Shown here: positions 7,432 through 16,190 of the stretch, in pieces | Position numbering within the stretch: position 1 is the stretch's first letter | Layout of the letters: every line of letters starts with the position of its first letter | From: Myxococcota bacterium | GTDB taxonomy: Bacteria > Myxococcota_C > UBA6777 | DNA length: 64,000 nt | Assembly: GCA_023150835.1 (NCBI GenBank) | Contig: JAKLKB010000001.1 | Coordinates: 1-64,000 of the forward strand | Direction of reading: 5' to 3' | Position numbers and translations under genes: made by a program | The notes under the pieces: generated by a model | The model's input: only the letters and a program-made list of their open reading frames with translations | Databases searched by the model: none | What the model was told of the DNA's origin: nothing

Positions 7432-9132
7432 TCAGCGGTTTTTTTTGAATTGTTTGGCTTCCATGGAAAGCGGATATTGCCGTTGAAGGATGCGTCGGAT
7501 GCGCTTGGCTTCGTCTGCGAGTCCTTGTTCTTGATAGGCTTCATAAGCGTTAAAGTAAGCGCGTGGTGTGATCATGTGCATGGGGTTGAGGTGAGCGAGG
7601 CGTTCAAAAGAGCGACCTGCTTCAAGGAATTTTCTTTCTTTTTTGAGAAGAGAGGCGTAGCGATACCACGCCATCAGGGCAAGGCGATCGTCGGGGGACT
7701 CGGTGTAGATGCGTTTGTAGAGAGCGCGTGCGTTGGGGAGGGCGTTGCGGGATTCGAGAGCAAGGGCGGCTTGGTAAAGTGCGTTATTGGCTTCGGGGTG
7801 TCCGGCGGTGAGTTTGTGGACGTTGAGGAATTGTTCGACGGCTTGAAAGGTTTGACCGCGTTGGAGCAGGGCTTGGGCGGTGCGCATCCCGTGGATCAAG
7901 ACAAGTGTTTTGACACGTTGCCAGAAGAGTTCTTTGGCTTGGGCGGGGGTGGGGGTGGGGATGGCTGCGAGCAAGGGCGCCCAGTTGTCGGTTTGTCCGA
8001 AGATCTGGAGTGCTTGCATCTGTGCGAGTTGGGTTTCGGGGGTGTTTGGGAGGGTTTGGATCACCAGCAACAAAGTGCGAAGGCTTTGTCCGAGGGCTTG
8101 TTTGCGTTGAAGGATGTCGGCTTGTTGGATCAGTGCGCGGGCGGTGGCTTGGGGGTTTTGCTGGAGCAGCGGAGCGGCAGAAGCAAGGATGGCCGAGAAG
8201 GGTTGTTTTTGGAAGTTGGGGTCGCGCCATCGGGCGTGTTGGGGATCTTGGCGATGGCGTTGCCAGAGGCGCATCTCGCAGCGCAAGAGATTGAGGCGTG
8301 CATGATAGAGGATCTCTGCGGTCGATGCGGGGGGTTGGGGGGAGAGCGGCGGAGGGATGTTGGGGGTGGGATCGGGCGGGGGGGAGATCGCACGACGCAA
8401 CCAAGGCAGGGCCGGCAGGCAGCCTTCTCGGACAGCCAGCGATTCTCCGCGTCGCAAGGCCGCTTCTTGGCGGTGCGGTCCGCGTGAGAAATGGTCGAGG
8501 TACAGGCCAAAACAGCGAACGACCGCCGCAAAGGCCATCGGATCTCCTTGAAGGCTGGCCTTTTGGTGGGCTTGGCGGCCGCAAAGCACCAAGACCCCTT
8601 CGATGGCGCGTTCGCTGCTTTCCCAGACAGCGGGTTGGTTGCGAAACTGTTGAAACCATGTGTCCTCTTTGTCGAGGAAGTTGACGAGGGCCGCCGTTTC
8701 AGAGAGCAGGGAGGTCCATGCTTCTTGGTGGATCAGCAGGCGGATGCGCTCTGCGCGGGCTTTTGCGGCGTCTGGATCGTTGAGGCGTTCCGCGACAATT
8801 TGATACAGGGCAAGGGCCTGTTTTTCGCGCTTTTGTTGCTCGGCTGTACGGGCTTGTTGGAGGGTGGCCGCTTGGCATCCCCACCAGACACTCCCCAAAA
8901 ACAGCCAAAGCAACGGATATAAGAGGAAGATCGAGCGTGTCGCCCCTTGGCGTCTTGAACTCCGAGAGGCCCGATTATAGGGGGATATGGATGTGTGGGC
9001 TTTGAGCGATACGGGGGGGGCGGTGTGAGTGGTGTGTGGTACGGAGGATAGGATGTGGGGGCTGAGTGGGTTGGGGTGTTTTGGCACGATGAAACTCGAT
9101 GGTGTGGGATGTTTGAGGATGATAAAGCCCAC
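7432..9132 (-). CDS. TPR-type protein with membrane or lipoprotein anchor
   Basis: About 566 aa from a GTG; the start is uncertain because the first 65 residues are Pro/Ser/Thr-rich and precede the hydrophobic segment. That segment (SIFLLYPLLWLFLGSVWWGC) ends in Cys in a position that could be a lipobox, giving a lipoprotein whose true start lies closer to it. After it come paired helices of TPR type (EQQKREKQALALYQIVAERL, and in the C-terminal part ALALESRNALPNARALYKRI and LAHLNPMHMITPRAYFNAYE). This resembles outer-membrane assembly or tol-pal-associated TPR proteins such as YbgF/BamD in style, but I cannot assign it. It is transcribed away from the sulfite reductase operon. Confidence 0.7.
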   Translation of the reverse strand: MGFIILKHPTPSSFIVPKHPNPLSPHILSSVPHTTHTAPPVSLKAHTSISPYNRASRSSRRQGATRSIFLLYPLLWLFLGSVWWGCQAATLQQARTAEQQKREKQALALYQIVAERLNDPDAAKARAERIRLLIHQEAWTSLLSETAALVNFLDKEDTWFQQFRNQPAVWESSERAIEGVLVLCGRQAHQKASLQGDPMAFAAVVRCFGLYLDHFSRGPHRQEAALRRGESLAVREGCLPALPWLRRAISPPPDPTPNIPPPLSPQPPASTAEILYHARLNLLRCEMRLWQRHRQDPQHARWRDPNFQKQPFSAILASAAPLLQQNPQATARALIQQADILQRKQALGQSLRTLLLVIQTLPNTPETQLAQMQALQIFGQTDNWAPLLAAIPTPTPAQAKELFWQRVKTLVLIHGMRTAQALLQRGQTFQAVEQFLNVHKLTAGHPEANNALYQAALALESRNALPNARALYKRIYTESPDDRLALMAWYRYASLLKKERKFLEAGRSFERLAHLNPMHMITPRAYFNAYEAYQEQGLADEAKRIRRILQRQYPLSMEAKQFKKNR

Positions 9133-9364
9133 AAGAAAGTCGTCTTGATGGGAGAGAGGGCAGGGGGGAGAGGGGTTGATCGAGCGCGAATCCTCTGCCT
9201 ATGTCGCGTTTTGTACCCCTGCGAAGGGGAGCCGTCAGGGTGTGTGGGGTACAGGCGAGCCTGTCCAAGATAGCGAACTCTGTTTGTGGGTGCAAGAATT
9301 CTTCAGATCGCTTACGGAGAGAAGGCGATGGGCTTATTTTCCTTGTTGCGTTCTATGAAATTCG

Positions 9365-9392
9365 TTGACATTTCCTAGGGTGGGTGTATGAA
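9365..9392 (+). promoter_or_regulatory. Candidate sigma-70 promoter of the sulfite reductase operon
   Basis: A consensus -35 box TTGACA (9365-9370) is followed after 16 bp by TATGAA (9387-9392). It lies about 155 bp upstream of the reductase start. The remainder of 9133-9548 shows no gene I can support. Confidence 0.5.
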
Positions 9393-9548
9393 ATGACCTG
9401 AAACGGGGGAGCGGGTGAAAGAACCGTGCGGAAGCATGGCAGTCAAGGAAAGTAAAACAGCGGATTGCTCGCTTGTTTGGTGGTATCGGTCATTCTATGG
9501 GTTGCTTGATGGAGCGGCTCGGCATGGGAGCGCGGCATGGGAGCGCGG

Positions 9549-11207
9549 ATGTATCAGTACAATACGTTGGATCAACAGATCGTCGATGAGCGAGTGAAGC
9601 AGTTTCGAGATCAAGTCCAGCGGCGTTTGGGTGGAAAGCTGACAGAAGACGAGTTTCGTCCGCTGCGTTTAATGAATGGCCTGTATATGCAGCGGCATGC
9701 TTATATGTTGCGGGTAGCGATACCTTATGGGCTGTTGTCATCGCGGCAGTTGCGGATGTTGGCGCATATTGCGGCGCGGTATGATCGGGGGTTTGGGCAT
9801 TTTACAACGCGCCAAAATATCCAGTACAACTGGCCCGAATTGGAAGATGTGCCGGATATCCTTGCGGCTTTAGCGTCGGTGCAGATGCACGCGATCCAAA
9901 CGAGCGGAAACTGCATCCGTAACATTACGGCGGATCCGTTGGCGGGCGTCGCAGGAGACGAGATCGAAGATCCCCGTCCTTACTGCGAGTTGATGCGCCA
10001 GTATTCCACTTTTCATCCTGAGTTTTCGTATCTTCCGCGCAAGTTTAAGATCGCGATGACAGGGGCCACACATGATCGCGCAGCTGTGGCCTTTCACGAT
10101 ATCGGCGTTCGTTTGGTCAAGAACGAACAAGGGGAGATCGGATGCCAAGTGATCGTCGGTGGCGGTTTGGGCCGTACACCCGTGATCGGCGAAGTGATCC
10201 ATCCTTTCTTAGAGAAAAAGCACCTGCTGTCGTACATCGAGGCGATCGTGCGGGTGTACAACTTACATGGCAACCGCGACAACAAGTTTAAGGCGCGGAT
10301 CAAGATCTTGGTGCGTGAGTTGGGGATCGAAGAGTTTCGCCGCCAAGTCGAAGAAGAATGGGCGCATTTTCGGGATGGAGCCATGCAAGTCCCCGACGAA
10401 GAGATCGCACGCCTCAAGTCCTTTTTCCCGAATCCTCCCTATGAGAGCGATGCTGCCGAAGATCGGTCGTTTGAGGCGGAGGCTGCGGAAAACAAGGCTT
10501 TTGCGCGATGGTTGAAGTACAACGTCTCAAGCCACAAAGTTCCGGGATACAACGTTGTGTCGATCTCGTTAAAGATCCCGGGTACGCCCACAGGTGACAT
10601 CACCGATCCACAAATGCTCGCCCTTGCCGATCTGGCCGATCGATACAGCTTTGGCATGATCAGCTCGACCCATGAGCAAAACCTTGTGCTTCAGGATGTG
10701 AAAAACGCGGATCTGTTCGTTTTGTGGAAGGCGCTGGATCCGCTCAAGCTGGCGTGGCCGAATATCGGGACGCTGACGGATCAGATCTGCTGCCCGGGCC
10801 TTGATTATTGTAGCCTTGCGAACGCTTCTTCGATCCCGATCGCCGAGGCGATCGCGCAGCGTTTTGACAACCTTGATTACCTGTATGATCTGGGCGAGTT
10901 GAAGCTGAAGATGTCGGGTTGTATCAACGCCTGTGGTCATCATCATGTCGGACACATCGGCATCTTGGGGATCGATAAACGCGGAGAAGAATTTTATCAG
11001 ATCATGCTTGGCGGTAGTGCTTCGGATGATGCGTCGCTGGGGCAATGGTTGGGGCCTGCGATCGCACGCGATGAGATCGTCGATGCGGTGGGACGGCTGT
11101 TAGAGGCCTACGTCGGGTGTCGCGAAGAAGGCGAGCGCTTTTTGGATACGTATCGTCGAGTTGGACCCGAGCCGTTTAAGGAAAAAGTCTATGCAAAAGA
11201 TCATTAA
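9549..11207 (+). CDS. Sulfite/nitrite reductase, siroheme and 4Fe-4S hemoprotein
   Basis: 552 aa from the ATG at 9549, which has GGGAG five bases upstream; an ATG at 9537 is an alternative. It matches the ferredoxin-dependent sulfite/nitrite reductase family. The N-terminal siroheme-binding part has YGLLSSRQLRMLAHIAARYD, GHFTTRQNIQYNWPELED and SGNCIRNITADPLAGV. The cluster/siroheme ligands are CCPGLDYC (about residues 414-421) and SGCINACGHHHVG, giving the expected C-x5-C and C-x3-C pattern. It would reduce sulfite to sulfide in the cytoplasm. The DUF934 gene overlaps its 3' end. That pairing is typical of assimilatory sulfite reduction (cysI-like), so sulfite rather than nitrite is the likelier substrate. 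Confidence 0.9.
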   Translation: MYQYNTLDQQIVDERVKQFRDQVQRRLGGKLTEDEFRPLRLMNGLYMQRHAYMLRVAIPYGLLSSRQLRMLAHIAARYDRGFGHFTTRQNIQYNWPELEDVPDILAALASVQMHAIQTSGNCIRNITADPLAGVAGDEIEDPRPYCELMRQYSTFHPEFSYLPRKFKIAMTGATHDRAAVAFHDIGVRLVKNEQGEIGCQVIVGGGLGRTPVIGEVIHPFLEKKHLLSYIEAIVRVYNLHGNRDNKFKARIKILVRELGIEEFRRQVEEEWAHFRDGAMQVPDEEIARLKSFFPNPPYESDAAEDRSFEAEAAENKAFARWLKYNVSSHKVPGYNVVSISLKIPGTPTGDITDPQMLALADLADRYSFGMISSTHEQNLVLQDVKNADLFVLWKALDPLKLAWPNIGTLTDQICCPGLDYCSLANASSIPIAEAIAQRFDNLDYLYDLGELKLKMSGCINACGHHHVGHIGILGIDKRGEEFYQIMLGGSASDDASLGQWLGPAIARDEIVDAVGRLLEAYVGCREEGERFLDTYRRVGPEPFKEKVYAKDH

Positions 11208-11688
11208 GGATCGGCAGATCGTCGAGGATCGTTGGCAGCGGGTGGGTGCGCAAGAGGCGTTGCCTGCGGGGGATGTGATCGTGCCTTGGTCGCGTTGGAA
11301 AGCCGAGCAAGAGGCGCTGTTGGCACATGAAGGCAAGGTGGCGATCTGGCTGACGGGGAAAGACAACCCGCGTGAGTTGAAAGAAGAACTGGTACGCTTC
11401 GAGATGATCGCGATCGACTTCCCCAACTTCAACGATGGTCGGGGTTATTCGATTGCGCGGATCTTGCGTGATGAACTCGGATACACGGGCGAGTTGCGAG
11501 CGCTTGGTGATGTTTTGCGAGATCAGATCTTTTATCTTGCGCGTTGCGGGTTCAACGCCTTTGAAGTGCGCAAAGACAAAGATCTCGAAGAAGCCCTTGC
11601 AGGACTCCATGATTTTCATGTGATGTATCAAGCTGCGTCTGATCATACAAAGCCGATCTATCGGCGGTTTGGAGGCATGGGGGCATGA
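11191..11688 (+). CDS. DUF934-family protein of sulfite reduction
   Basis: 165 aa; the ATG at 11191 lies inside the end of the reductase gene (17-base overlap), indicating translational coupling. Typical DUF934 stretches are present: IDFPNFNDGRGYSIARILRD and GYTGELRALGDVLRDQIFYL. The family is found next to cysI-type reductases and is thought to help sulfite reduction, perhaps in electron delivery; its chemistry is not settled. No membrane segment or signal peptide is seen. Confidence 0.9.
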   Translation: MQKIIKDRQIVEDRWQRVGAQEALPAGDVIVPWSRWKAEQEALLAHEGKVAIWLTGKDNPRELKEELVRFEMIAIDFPNFNDGRGYSIARILRDELGYTGELRALGDVLRDQIFYLARCGFNAFEVRKDKDLEEALAGLHDFHVMYQAASDHTKPIYRRFGGMGA

Positions 11689-12197
11689 AGCATGTGTATC
11701 TTGTCGGATTTCCGGGTACGGGGACGGTGGCGATCGGAAAGAAGCTTTATGAGCGTTTGGCACTGCCCTTTTTCGATCTGGATGCGCGGCTTGAAAAGGC
11801 TCACGGCTCGGACTTGATGGCGCTTTTTCGTCGCCTTGGGCGCGATGCGTTCGGACGCGCTACAAGCCAGATGCTGCGATCCCTCGCTGCCGAGCCTCCA
11901 GCAGTCGTGGCCGTCGCAGATCACGTCCCGTTGTCCGATGAAGATTGGGCTTTGATCAAACAAAGCGGACACAGCATCTATATCCAACGCCCCGCAGAGC
12001 GGCTTTTTTGGCGTCTCCGCCACGATCGTAAGCTACCGATCTTTGCGGATGTTCCGCCCGAAGAGCGCAAAGGCTTCATCGAAGCGCAACTTGTCGAGCG
12101 CGAAGGCCGTTACAAAGAGGCCGATATCGTCTTGTTTTGTTACCACGAAGAAGTCCCCGATATCGCGAAGTTGATCGCAGAAAAGCTATCGACCTAG
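11685..12197 (+). CDS. Shikimate-kinase-like protein with degenerate P-loop
   Basis: 170 aa, the length of shikimate kinase, with an ATGA overlap to the upstream gene, so clearly in the sulfur operon. The N-terminus LVGFPGTGTVAIGKKL aligns with the shikimate kinase start LVG.MGAGKSTIGRQL, but the Walker A Lys-Ser/Thr pair is replaced by Thr-Val. FFDLDARLE matches the FxDxD region. The C-terminus has YKEADIVL, as in the family's YxExA segment. Loss of the P-loop lysine argues against normal kinase activity. It may be a nucleotide-independent adaptor or have changed substrate. An APS-kinase role suggested by the operon is also unlikely for the same reason. Confidence 0.75.
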   Translation: MKHVYLVGFPGTGTVAIGKKLYERLALPFFDLDARLEKAHGSDLMALFRRLGRDAFGRATSQMLRSLAAEPPAVVAVADHVPLSDEDWALIKQSGHSIYIQRPAERLFWRLRHDRKLPIFADVPPEERKGFIEAQLVEREGRYKEADIVLFCYHEEVPDIAKLIAEKLST

Positions 12198-12337
12198 CGT
12201 GTCCCCAACGCCGCTCCAACCCTCTTTGATCTGGGCGGCGGCTCGTCGGCAGGTATCGCGTACGGGCCACACGATCACACCACGTTTTCGGATGGGATGG
12301 TGCGTATCGCTGACGGTTGTGGGGGATGGTGTTGCGC

Positions 12338-13357
12338 TCAAGAGCCTCGGTAGGTGGAGAAGCCGAAAGGGCTGATCAGCAGAGGGACATGGTAGTGTTC
12401 GTCGGTGGCGTGGATGGCGAAAGTGACGAGTACTTCGGGGTAAAAGGTGGGCGTTTGACGTGCGGCAAAATAAGTGCCTGTGTCAAAACGCATCTGATAG
12501 ACGCCTGTTTGTAGGCTACCGGGGGCGAGCAGATCGCCGATTCGGCCATCGTTGTTGGTGGTTCCGCTTGCAAGGAGCTTCCACTCGCCCGATCCGTCGC
12601 GTTTGTAGAGCTGGATGGGGAGTTGGGTCGCGGGCTTTCCGAGGTGGGTATCGAGTGCGTGTGTGGTGATCGGGCTGCGCATGGAGGCTCCTGTGGTGTG
12701 TGTGGTTTGGGGTGACGAAGGCGCTTGGAGGAGAGCGGGGGAGGGGACACGGGAGGCGTGTGGAGCGGCGTTTGGGTCTGGGGTGGTGTTTGGGTGTGGA
12801 GCGGAGGCAGAGGGCTGTGTGTGGTTTGACGTGTTTGGGGTCGGAGGGTCGAGGAGTTTGCGAAGTCGGATCGCAGTGATCTTGGCTTGTTCGGCAGCAG
12901 CGATGGGGAGTTCGATCTCAGGGGGGTTGGGGAGCCGGTGTTGGAGCAAAGCCAACATCTCTTCGGCGGTTTTGCCTGTTGCGCACACGATGAAGATGTA
13001 TCCAAAGCGCTGTTCGTAGCGGCGGTTTCCATCGGCGAGAGCTTGAAGGATGGACTCGTTGGCTTGTTGGACGGCGGATTGTTCTTGGCCGGACCATTGG
13101 TGCGTTTGTGGAAATCGTGCGCGTAGACTTTGCATATCGGAGCCGATCTTGGGGTGATGGGAAAAGGCTTCGAGGATATCGGCTCGTTCCATGGTGGCCC
13201 AGATCCGTTCGGCGGTCGCAAACACGGCGTTATCATCGGCAAATGGGCGCGATTGGAGCATGGCTTCGACCCAACGCGAAGCGCCGCAGCAGCGGGTTAG
13301 AGCGGTTCGACAACTTGCAGGATCGAGGGCATTGAGGTGTTGGGCGATCAAGGTCAT
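12338..13357 (-). CDS. OHCU decarboxylase-HIU hydrolase fusion (allantoin synthase type)
   Basis: 339 aa. Residues 1-170 are 2-oxo-4-hydroxy-4-carboxy-5-ureidoimidazoline decarboxylase (UraD): FSHHPKIGS carries the catalytic His, with QRFGYIFIVCATGKTAEEML and ELPIAAAEQAKITAIRLRKL. A linker of about 50 residues rich in Pro, Thr, Ser and Asn follows. The C-terminal 110 residues are 5-hydroxyisourate hydrolase (UraH, transthyretin-like): ITTHALDTHLGKPA, FPEV-type strand FYPEVLVTF, HYHVPLLISP and the C-terminal YRGS signature. Together they turn 5-hydroxyisourate into S-allantoin. The gene is far from the other urate genes (58-64 kb). The fusion order matches plant allantoin synthase. An internal start may also give free HIU hydrolase (see the site at 12,680). 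Confidence 0.95.
   Translation of the reverse strand: MTLIAQHLNALDPASCRTALTRCCGASRWVEAMLQSRPFADDNAVFATAERIWATMERADILEAFSHHPKIGSDMQSLRARFPQTHQWSGQEQSAVQQANESILQALADGNRRYEQRFGYIFIVCATGKTAEEMLALLQHRLPNPPEIELPIAAAEQAKITAIRLRKLLDPPTPNTSNHTQPSASAPHPNTTPDPNAAPHASRVPSPALLQAPSSPQTTHTTGASMRSPITTHALDTHLGKPATQLPIQLYKRDGSGEWKLLASGTTNNDGRIGDLLAPGSLQTGVYQMRFDTGTYFAARQTPTFYPEVLVTFAIHATDEHYHVPLLISPFGFSTYRGS
12680..12692 (-). promoter_or_regulatory. Internal ribosome-binding site and ATG before the HIUase domain
   Basis: On the minus strand AGGAG, a 5-nt spacer (CCTCC) and an in-frame ATG lie exactly at the border between the linker and the HIU hydrolase domain (protein MRSPITTHAL...). This could produce stand-alone hydrolase in addition to the fusion. 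The site is seen directly; its use is inferred. Confidence 0.5.
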
Positions 13358-13527
13358 GGCTGTGTACTCGGTGGATTGGTGGATCGGTGGAGAAGTTTGG
13401 AATTGTGGATACCGCGATCACTGCATGATTCCACTCGCGTATCTGCTCAAATCAAAGGGTCGGGGCTGTGGATCGTGCGATGAATGCGAAACGAACCGTC
13501 GTTTTGTGGAAGGGGGCTTCTTCGCGA

Positions 13528-14679
13528 TCAGGGTTGATAAACCCCTTTGAGGATGTGGCCATCGCTCGCGAGAAAGAAGAGATTGTCTTTGTCTGCAAAA
13601 TGAAGCCCCCGTAGTTCAGAGCGTTCCGGCAAAAAGCCTTCTTGGAAATCGAAGCGCTCCCACGAATTGCCTTTGTTGAGGCTGATGTAATAGTACTTCC
13701 GCGAGACGATCGCCATACGATTCGCACCGTCCGAAGAGATGGCGCGCAAGTCATCATCGTTCGAGGGCAGAGGGATTTGTTGATATCGGGTCCACGTTGC
13801 GCCGCCATCCGTTGTCCGATACACCGCTCCTTGCGTGCCCACAGCGTAACCGATCAGTTTGTCTTGCAAGAAATGAATGTCCCGAAGCGTTGGGAGGCTG
13901 CTCTCTTGTTGAAGCACTTTCCACGCCGCTCCGTTGTCTTCGGTCAAAAAGATCCCGCCCTGATCACCCACGACGAAGATCTTCGAACCCACAAGCACCA
14001 TCCCTTCGAGCTGTGCGTTTGTCATCGATGCTCCGACAGCAAGAGGGGACCATGTTTCCCCGCGATCAACGGTTCGATAAAATTGACCCGAGCGACCCGC
14101 CGCGACAGCGACCGTATCGGTGATCCATACGACCGCACGCAGACGAGCGTCTTTTTGGTCTTTTTTGCCCGTCCATACGGATGTCCACGTTCGGCCTGTA
14201 TCTTTTGAAAGCATGATCTGCCCTTGAAAAGGCGTCGCTTCTTCGCCACCTACCGCAAGCACGCGACTTTCTCGAATAGACAGATGTTTCACACTCCCCA
14301 CCAACGCAGGAGGAGCGATATCCAGCCACACCGACTTGTCTTCCGTGAGGAAGATGGACTCACCACCCACGATCTGCACCGCAGAAGTGGACACCATGTG
14401 CGACAAGGCTTTGGCATCGCCCACATTCACGCGGGTGAAAGAATAGGGATATCTTGTATTCGTTTGCTCGGCGTTTTGCTCGATGCTGGTTTCGCTTGTG
14501 GGTTCGGGGATGATCTCACCGCCTTCTGGTCGCCATGTATCGGCTTCTTTGATCACTTCTTCGTCTGGGTTTGGTCCCGGGCAAGCCGCAAAGACGGACA
14601 AAAATGGCAAGGCCGCCAACGCAGCAAAACATAGGGATGTTTGAACAAAGCGACGCCAGTTGAATTGTTGTGCAACCAT
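13528..14679 (-). CDS. YCF48/BNR-repeat beta-propeller lipoprotein
   Basis: 383 aa. A good AAAGGAG site precedes the ATG. The signal sequence FVQTSLCFAALAALPFLSVF ends in AAC, a likely lipoprotein cleavage site. After a disordered Glu/Thr-rich stretch (about 33-75) come repeated sialidase/YCF48-type blades: SKDTGRTWTSVW, RTVDRGETWSPLA, TEDNGAAWKVLQ, TTDGGATWTRYQ and LNKGNSWERF. Such propellers are common in myxobacterial secreted proteins and usually bind partners rather than catalyse. No sialidase active-site residues can be assigned. Function unknown. Confidence 0.85.
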   Translation of the reverse strand: MVAQQFNWRRFVQTSLCFAALAALPFLSVFAACPGPNPDEEVIKEADTWRPEGGEIIPEPTSETSIEQNAEQTNTRYPYSFTRVNVGDAKALSHMVSTSAVQIVGGESIFLTEDKSVWLDIAPPALVGSVKHLSIRESRVLAVGGEEATPFQGQIMLSKDTGRTWTSVWTGKKDQKDARLRAVVWITDTVAVAAGRSGQFYRTVDRGETWSPLAVGASMTNAQLEGMVLVGSKIFVVGDQGGIFLTEDNGAAWKVLQQESSLPTLRDIHFLQDKLIGYAVGTQGAVYRTTDGGATWTRYQQIPLPSNDDDLRAISSDGANRMAIVSRKYYYISLNKGNSWERFDFQEGFLPERSELRGLHFADKDNLFFLASDGHILKGVYQP

Positions 14680-14727
14680 GCAAAAAATTCTCCTTTTTTT
14701 ATACGCAAAACAAGCAAGAGTCTTGGC

Positions 14728-15900
14728 TTACCATCCCGAACCCATCCACGGCACACACCGCCCATGGCCATCACAACGCGTCTCTTTGGCGCATACCGAA
14801 ACACAGCGTCTGAGGCGTGCGTCAAACCGCATACAACGTATCTGCAAACAAACTTGCCCATGCACACAGCGCCCTTGCACGCACCGCTGGTTCTCAAAGC
14901 AAAGGGGTACACAGCGCTTTTGTCGGACATCATAACGCAAGCACTGCGTCCGTGGGCAACGCACCCTCAGCGGCAAACAACGCCCTTCTCCATCACAGCG
15001 CGTATGAGCAGGGCAGATCACGGTACATCGGTTTTGTTGTTTGTCGAGGTGCGAACAGTCTTGCCAACGACACAAGAGAGGCGGCGAACGTCTCAATGGA
15101 GCGATGGCAGGCGATAAAGGGCGCAATGTCGGCGGCGTAGAGGGATTTGTCGAAGTGGAGGGGTTAGTCGAAGTGGAAGGATCGGTCGAAGTGGAGGGGT
15201 TAGTCGAAGTGGAAGGATTTGTCGAAGTGGAAGGATTTGTCGAAGTGGAAGGATTTGTCGAAGTGGAAGGATTTGTCGAAGTGGAGGGATTTGTCGAAGT
15301 GGAGGGGTTGGTCGAAGTGGAGGGGTTGGTCGGAGATTCAACCGGGGTCCCAAGACGTGGGGGAGAGCGTCGGGTTGCGCCGAGACGTCGGCAACGCCCC
15401 AACGTGCAGCGAGTTCCGTTTTGGCAGTGCGAGCGACAAAGTCGCAAGGTCGGATCCCATCGCAAACATTCGGCTGGATCGCATAGAAGCGCGCCGCTTC
15501 CTTCGGTGCATCGGTCTTCTGCGCACTTAAGTGAGCAGCACTCTTGAGCTCGTGAGCATCTTTCCCCTGTGGAGCGGCACGAACCACCACAGCGGCTTTC
15601 TGTGCAATGCGCCTGACAGCACTCGCTGCCTTGTGTGCAGGGGTATCCTTCGGGGCGACAAAACGCCGTACAGATGCCTTTTCGGCACGAAAGCTCTCCG
15701 CAGCAAGGTTGGTTGGGCTTGCACGTTTTCCCTTCGGCGCGGCACAGCGGAGCGCTAGATGCGTTGTATGTTCCCATCCACGCTCCCAACAACCATATCG
15801 CAAACAGGGCGCGTAGGATCGCCTGCGCTCTCCATCTGTTCGAAGATTTTGCAACATAAGTTTTGTGGATGCGCCCCCTCCCGTCGATGTGTGCTGACAT
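14728..15900 (-). CDS. Exported Cys-rich protein with TNPSTS repeat linker
   Basis: About 390 aa from the ATG at 15900; the frame is open to 15972, so the start is uncertain. A signal peptide (ILRALFAIWLLGAWMGTYNA) is followed by small disulfide-rich modules of the type CRPEGYPCTQGSECC and CRSTGERCSRAQECC, reminiscent of knottin-like or EB/TIL-like secreted modules. A spacer of about eleven TNPSTS units follows. The C-terminal half has further CxxxCLRYDxxxxRCV modules (CPRTQCLRYDVRQKRCVPLC, then IRCMRFDARLRRCVSVC). All cysteines appear in even-numbered patterns suited to disulfides. By inference it is a secreted or surface protein; no function known. Confidence 0.75.
   Translation of the reverse strand: MSAHIDGRGRIHKTYVAKSSNRWRAQAILRALFAIWLLGAWMGTYNASSAPLCRAEGKTCKPNQPCCGELSCRKGICTAFCRPEGYPCTQGSECCQAHCTESRCGGSCRSTGERCSRAQECCSLKCAEDRCTEGSGALLCDPAECLRWDPTLRLCRSHCQNGTRCTLGRCRRLGATRRSPPRLGTPVESPTNPSTSTNPSTSTNPSTSTNPSTSTNPSTSTNPSTSTNPSTSTNPSTSTDPSTSTNPSTSTNPSTPPTLRPLSPAIAPLRRSPPLLCRWQDCSHLDKQQNRCTVICPAHTRCDGEGRCLPLRVRCPRTQCLRYDVRQKRCVPLCFENQRCVQGRCVHGQVCLQIRCMRFDARLRRCVSVCAKETRCDGHGRCVPWMGSGW
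15137..15335 (-). repeat. 18-bp coding repeat (TNPSTS)
   Basis: The plus-strand unit GGATTTGTCGAAGTGGAA recurs in phase about eleven times with a few single-base variants (GGGTTAGTCGAAGTGGAG), encoding the TNPSTS spacer on the minus strand. Confidence 0.95.
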
Positions 15901-16190
15901 CGACCGCCCGCACGGAAAATCAGCACGCATCGGTCCGAAAATTTTGTGGGTTTGCGCCTTCTGCGTCTGCATACAACAGGCCCTTCTTTGTTTCTGTTCT
16001 TCCCAAAACCGCTCCTAACATATCTATTTCGCCTCGTGATGGCAAACGCTTCGTTTTGATGGAGATCAAATTCCACTCCTGCTTCTTTCCCAAGCATCGC
16101 CTCCACTCCTTGACAAAGAAATCTTGAGCGAGTACCTTCACCGACCATTGAAGTGAACGGGGATTCAGCCTTGAGGGAGTAGTCTGAGTG

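Noticed and set aside
9133-9548. Small genes in the gap before the sulfite reductase
   Set aside because: Short frames only, with no start signals or recognisable products.
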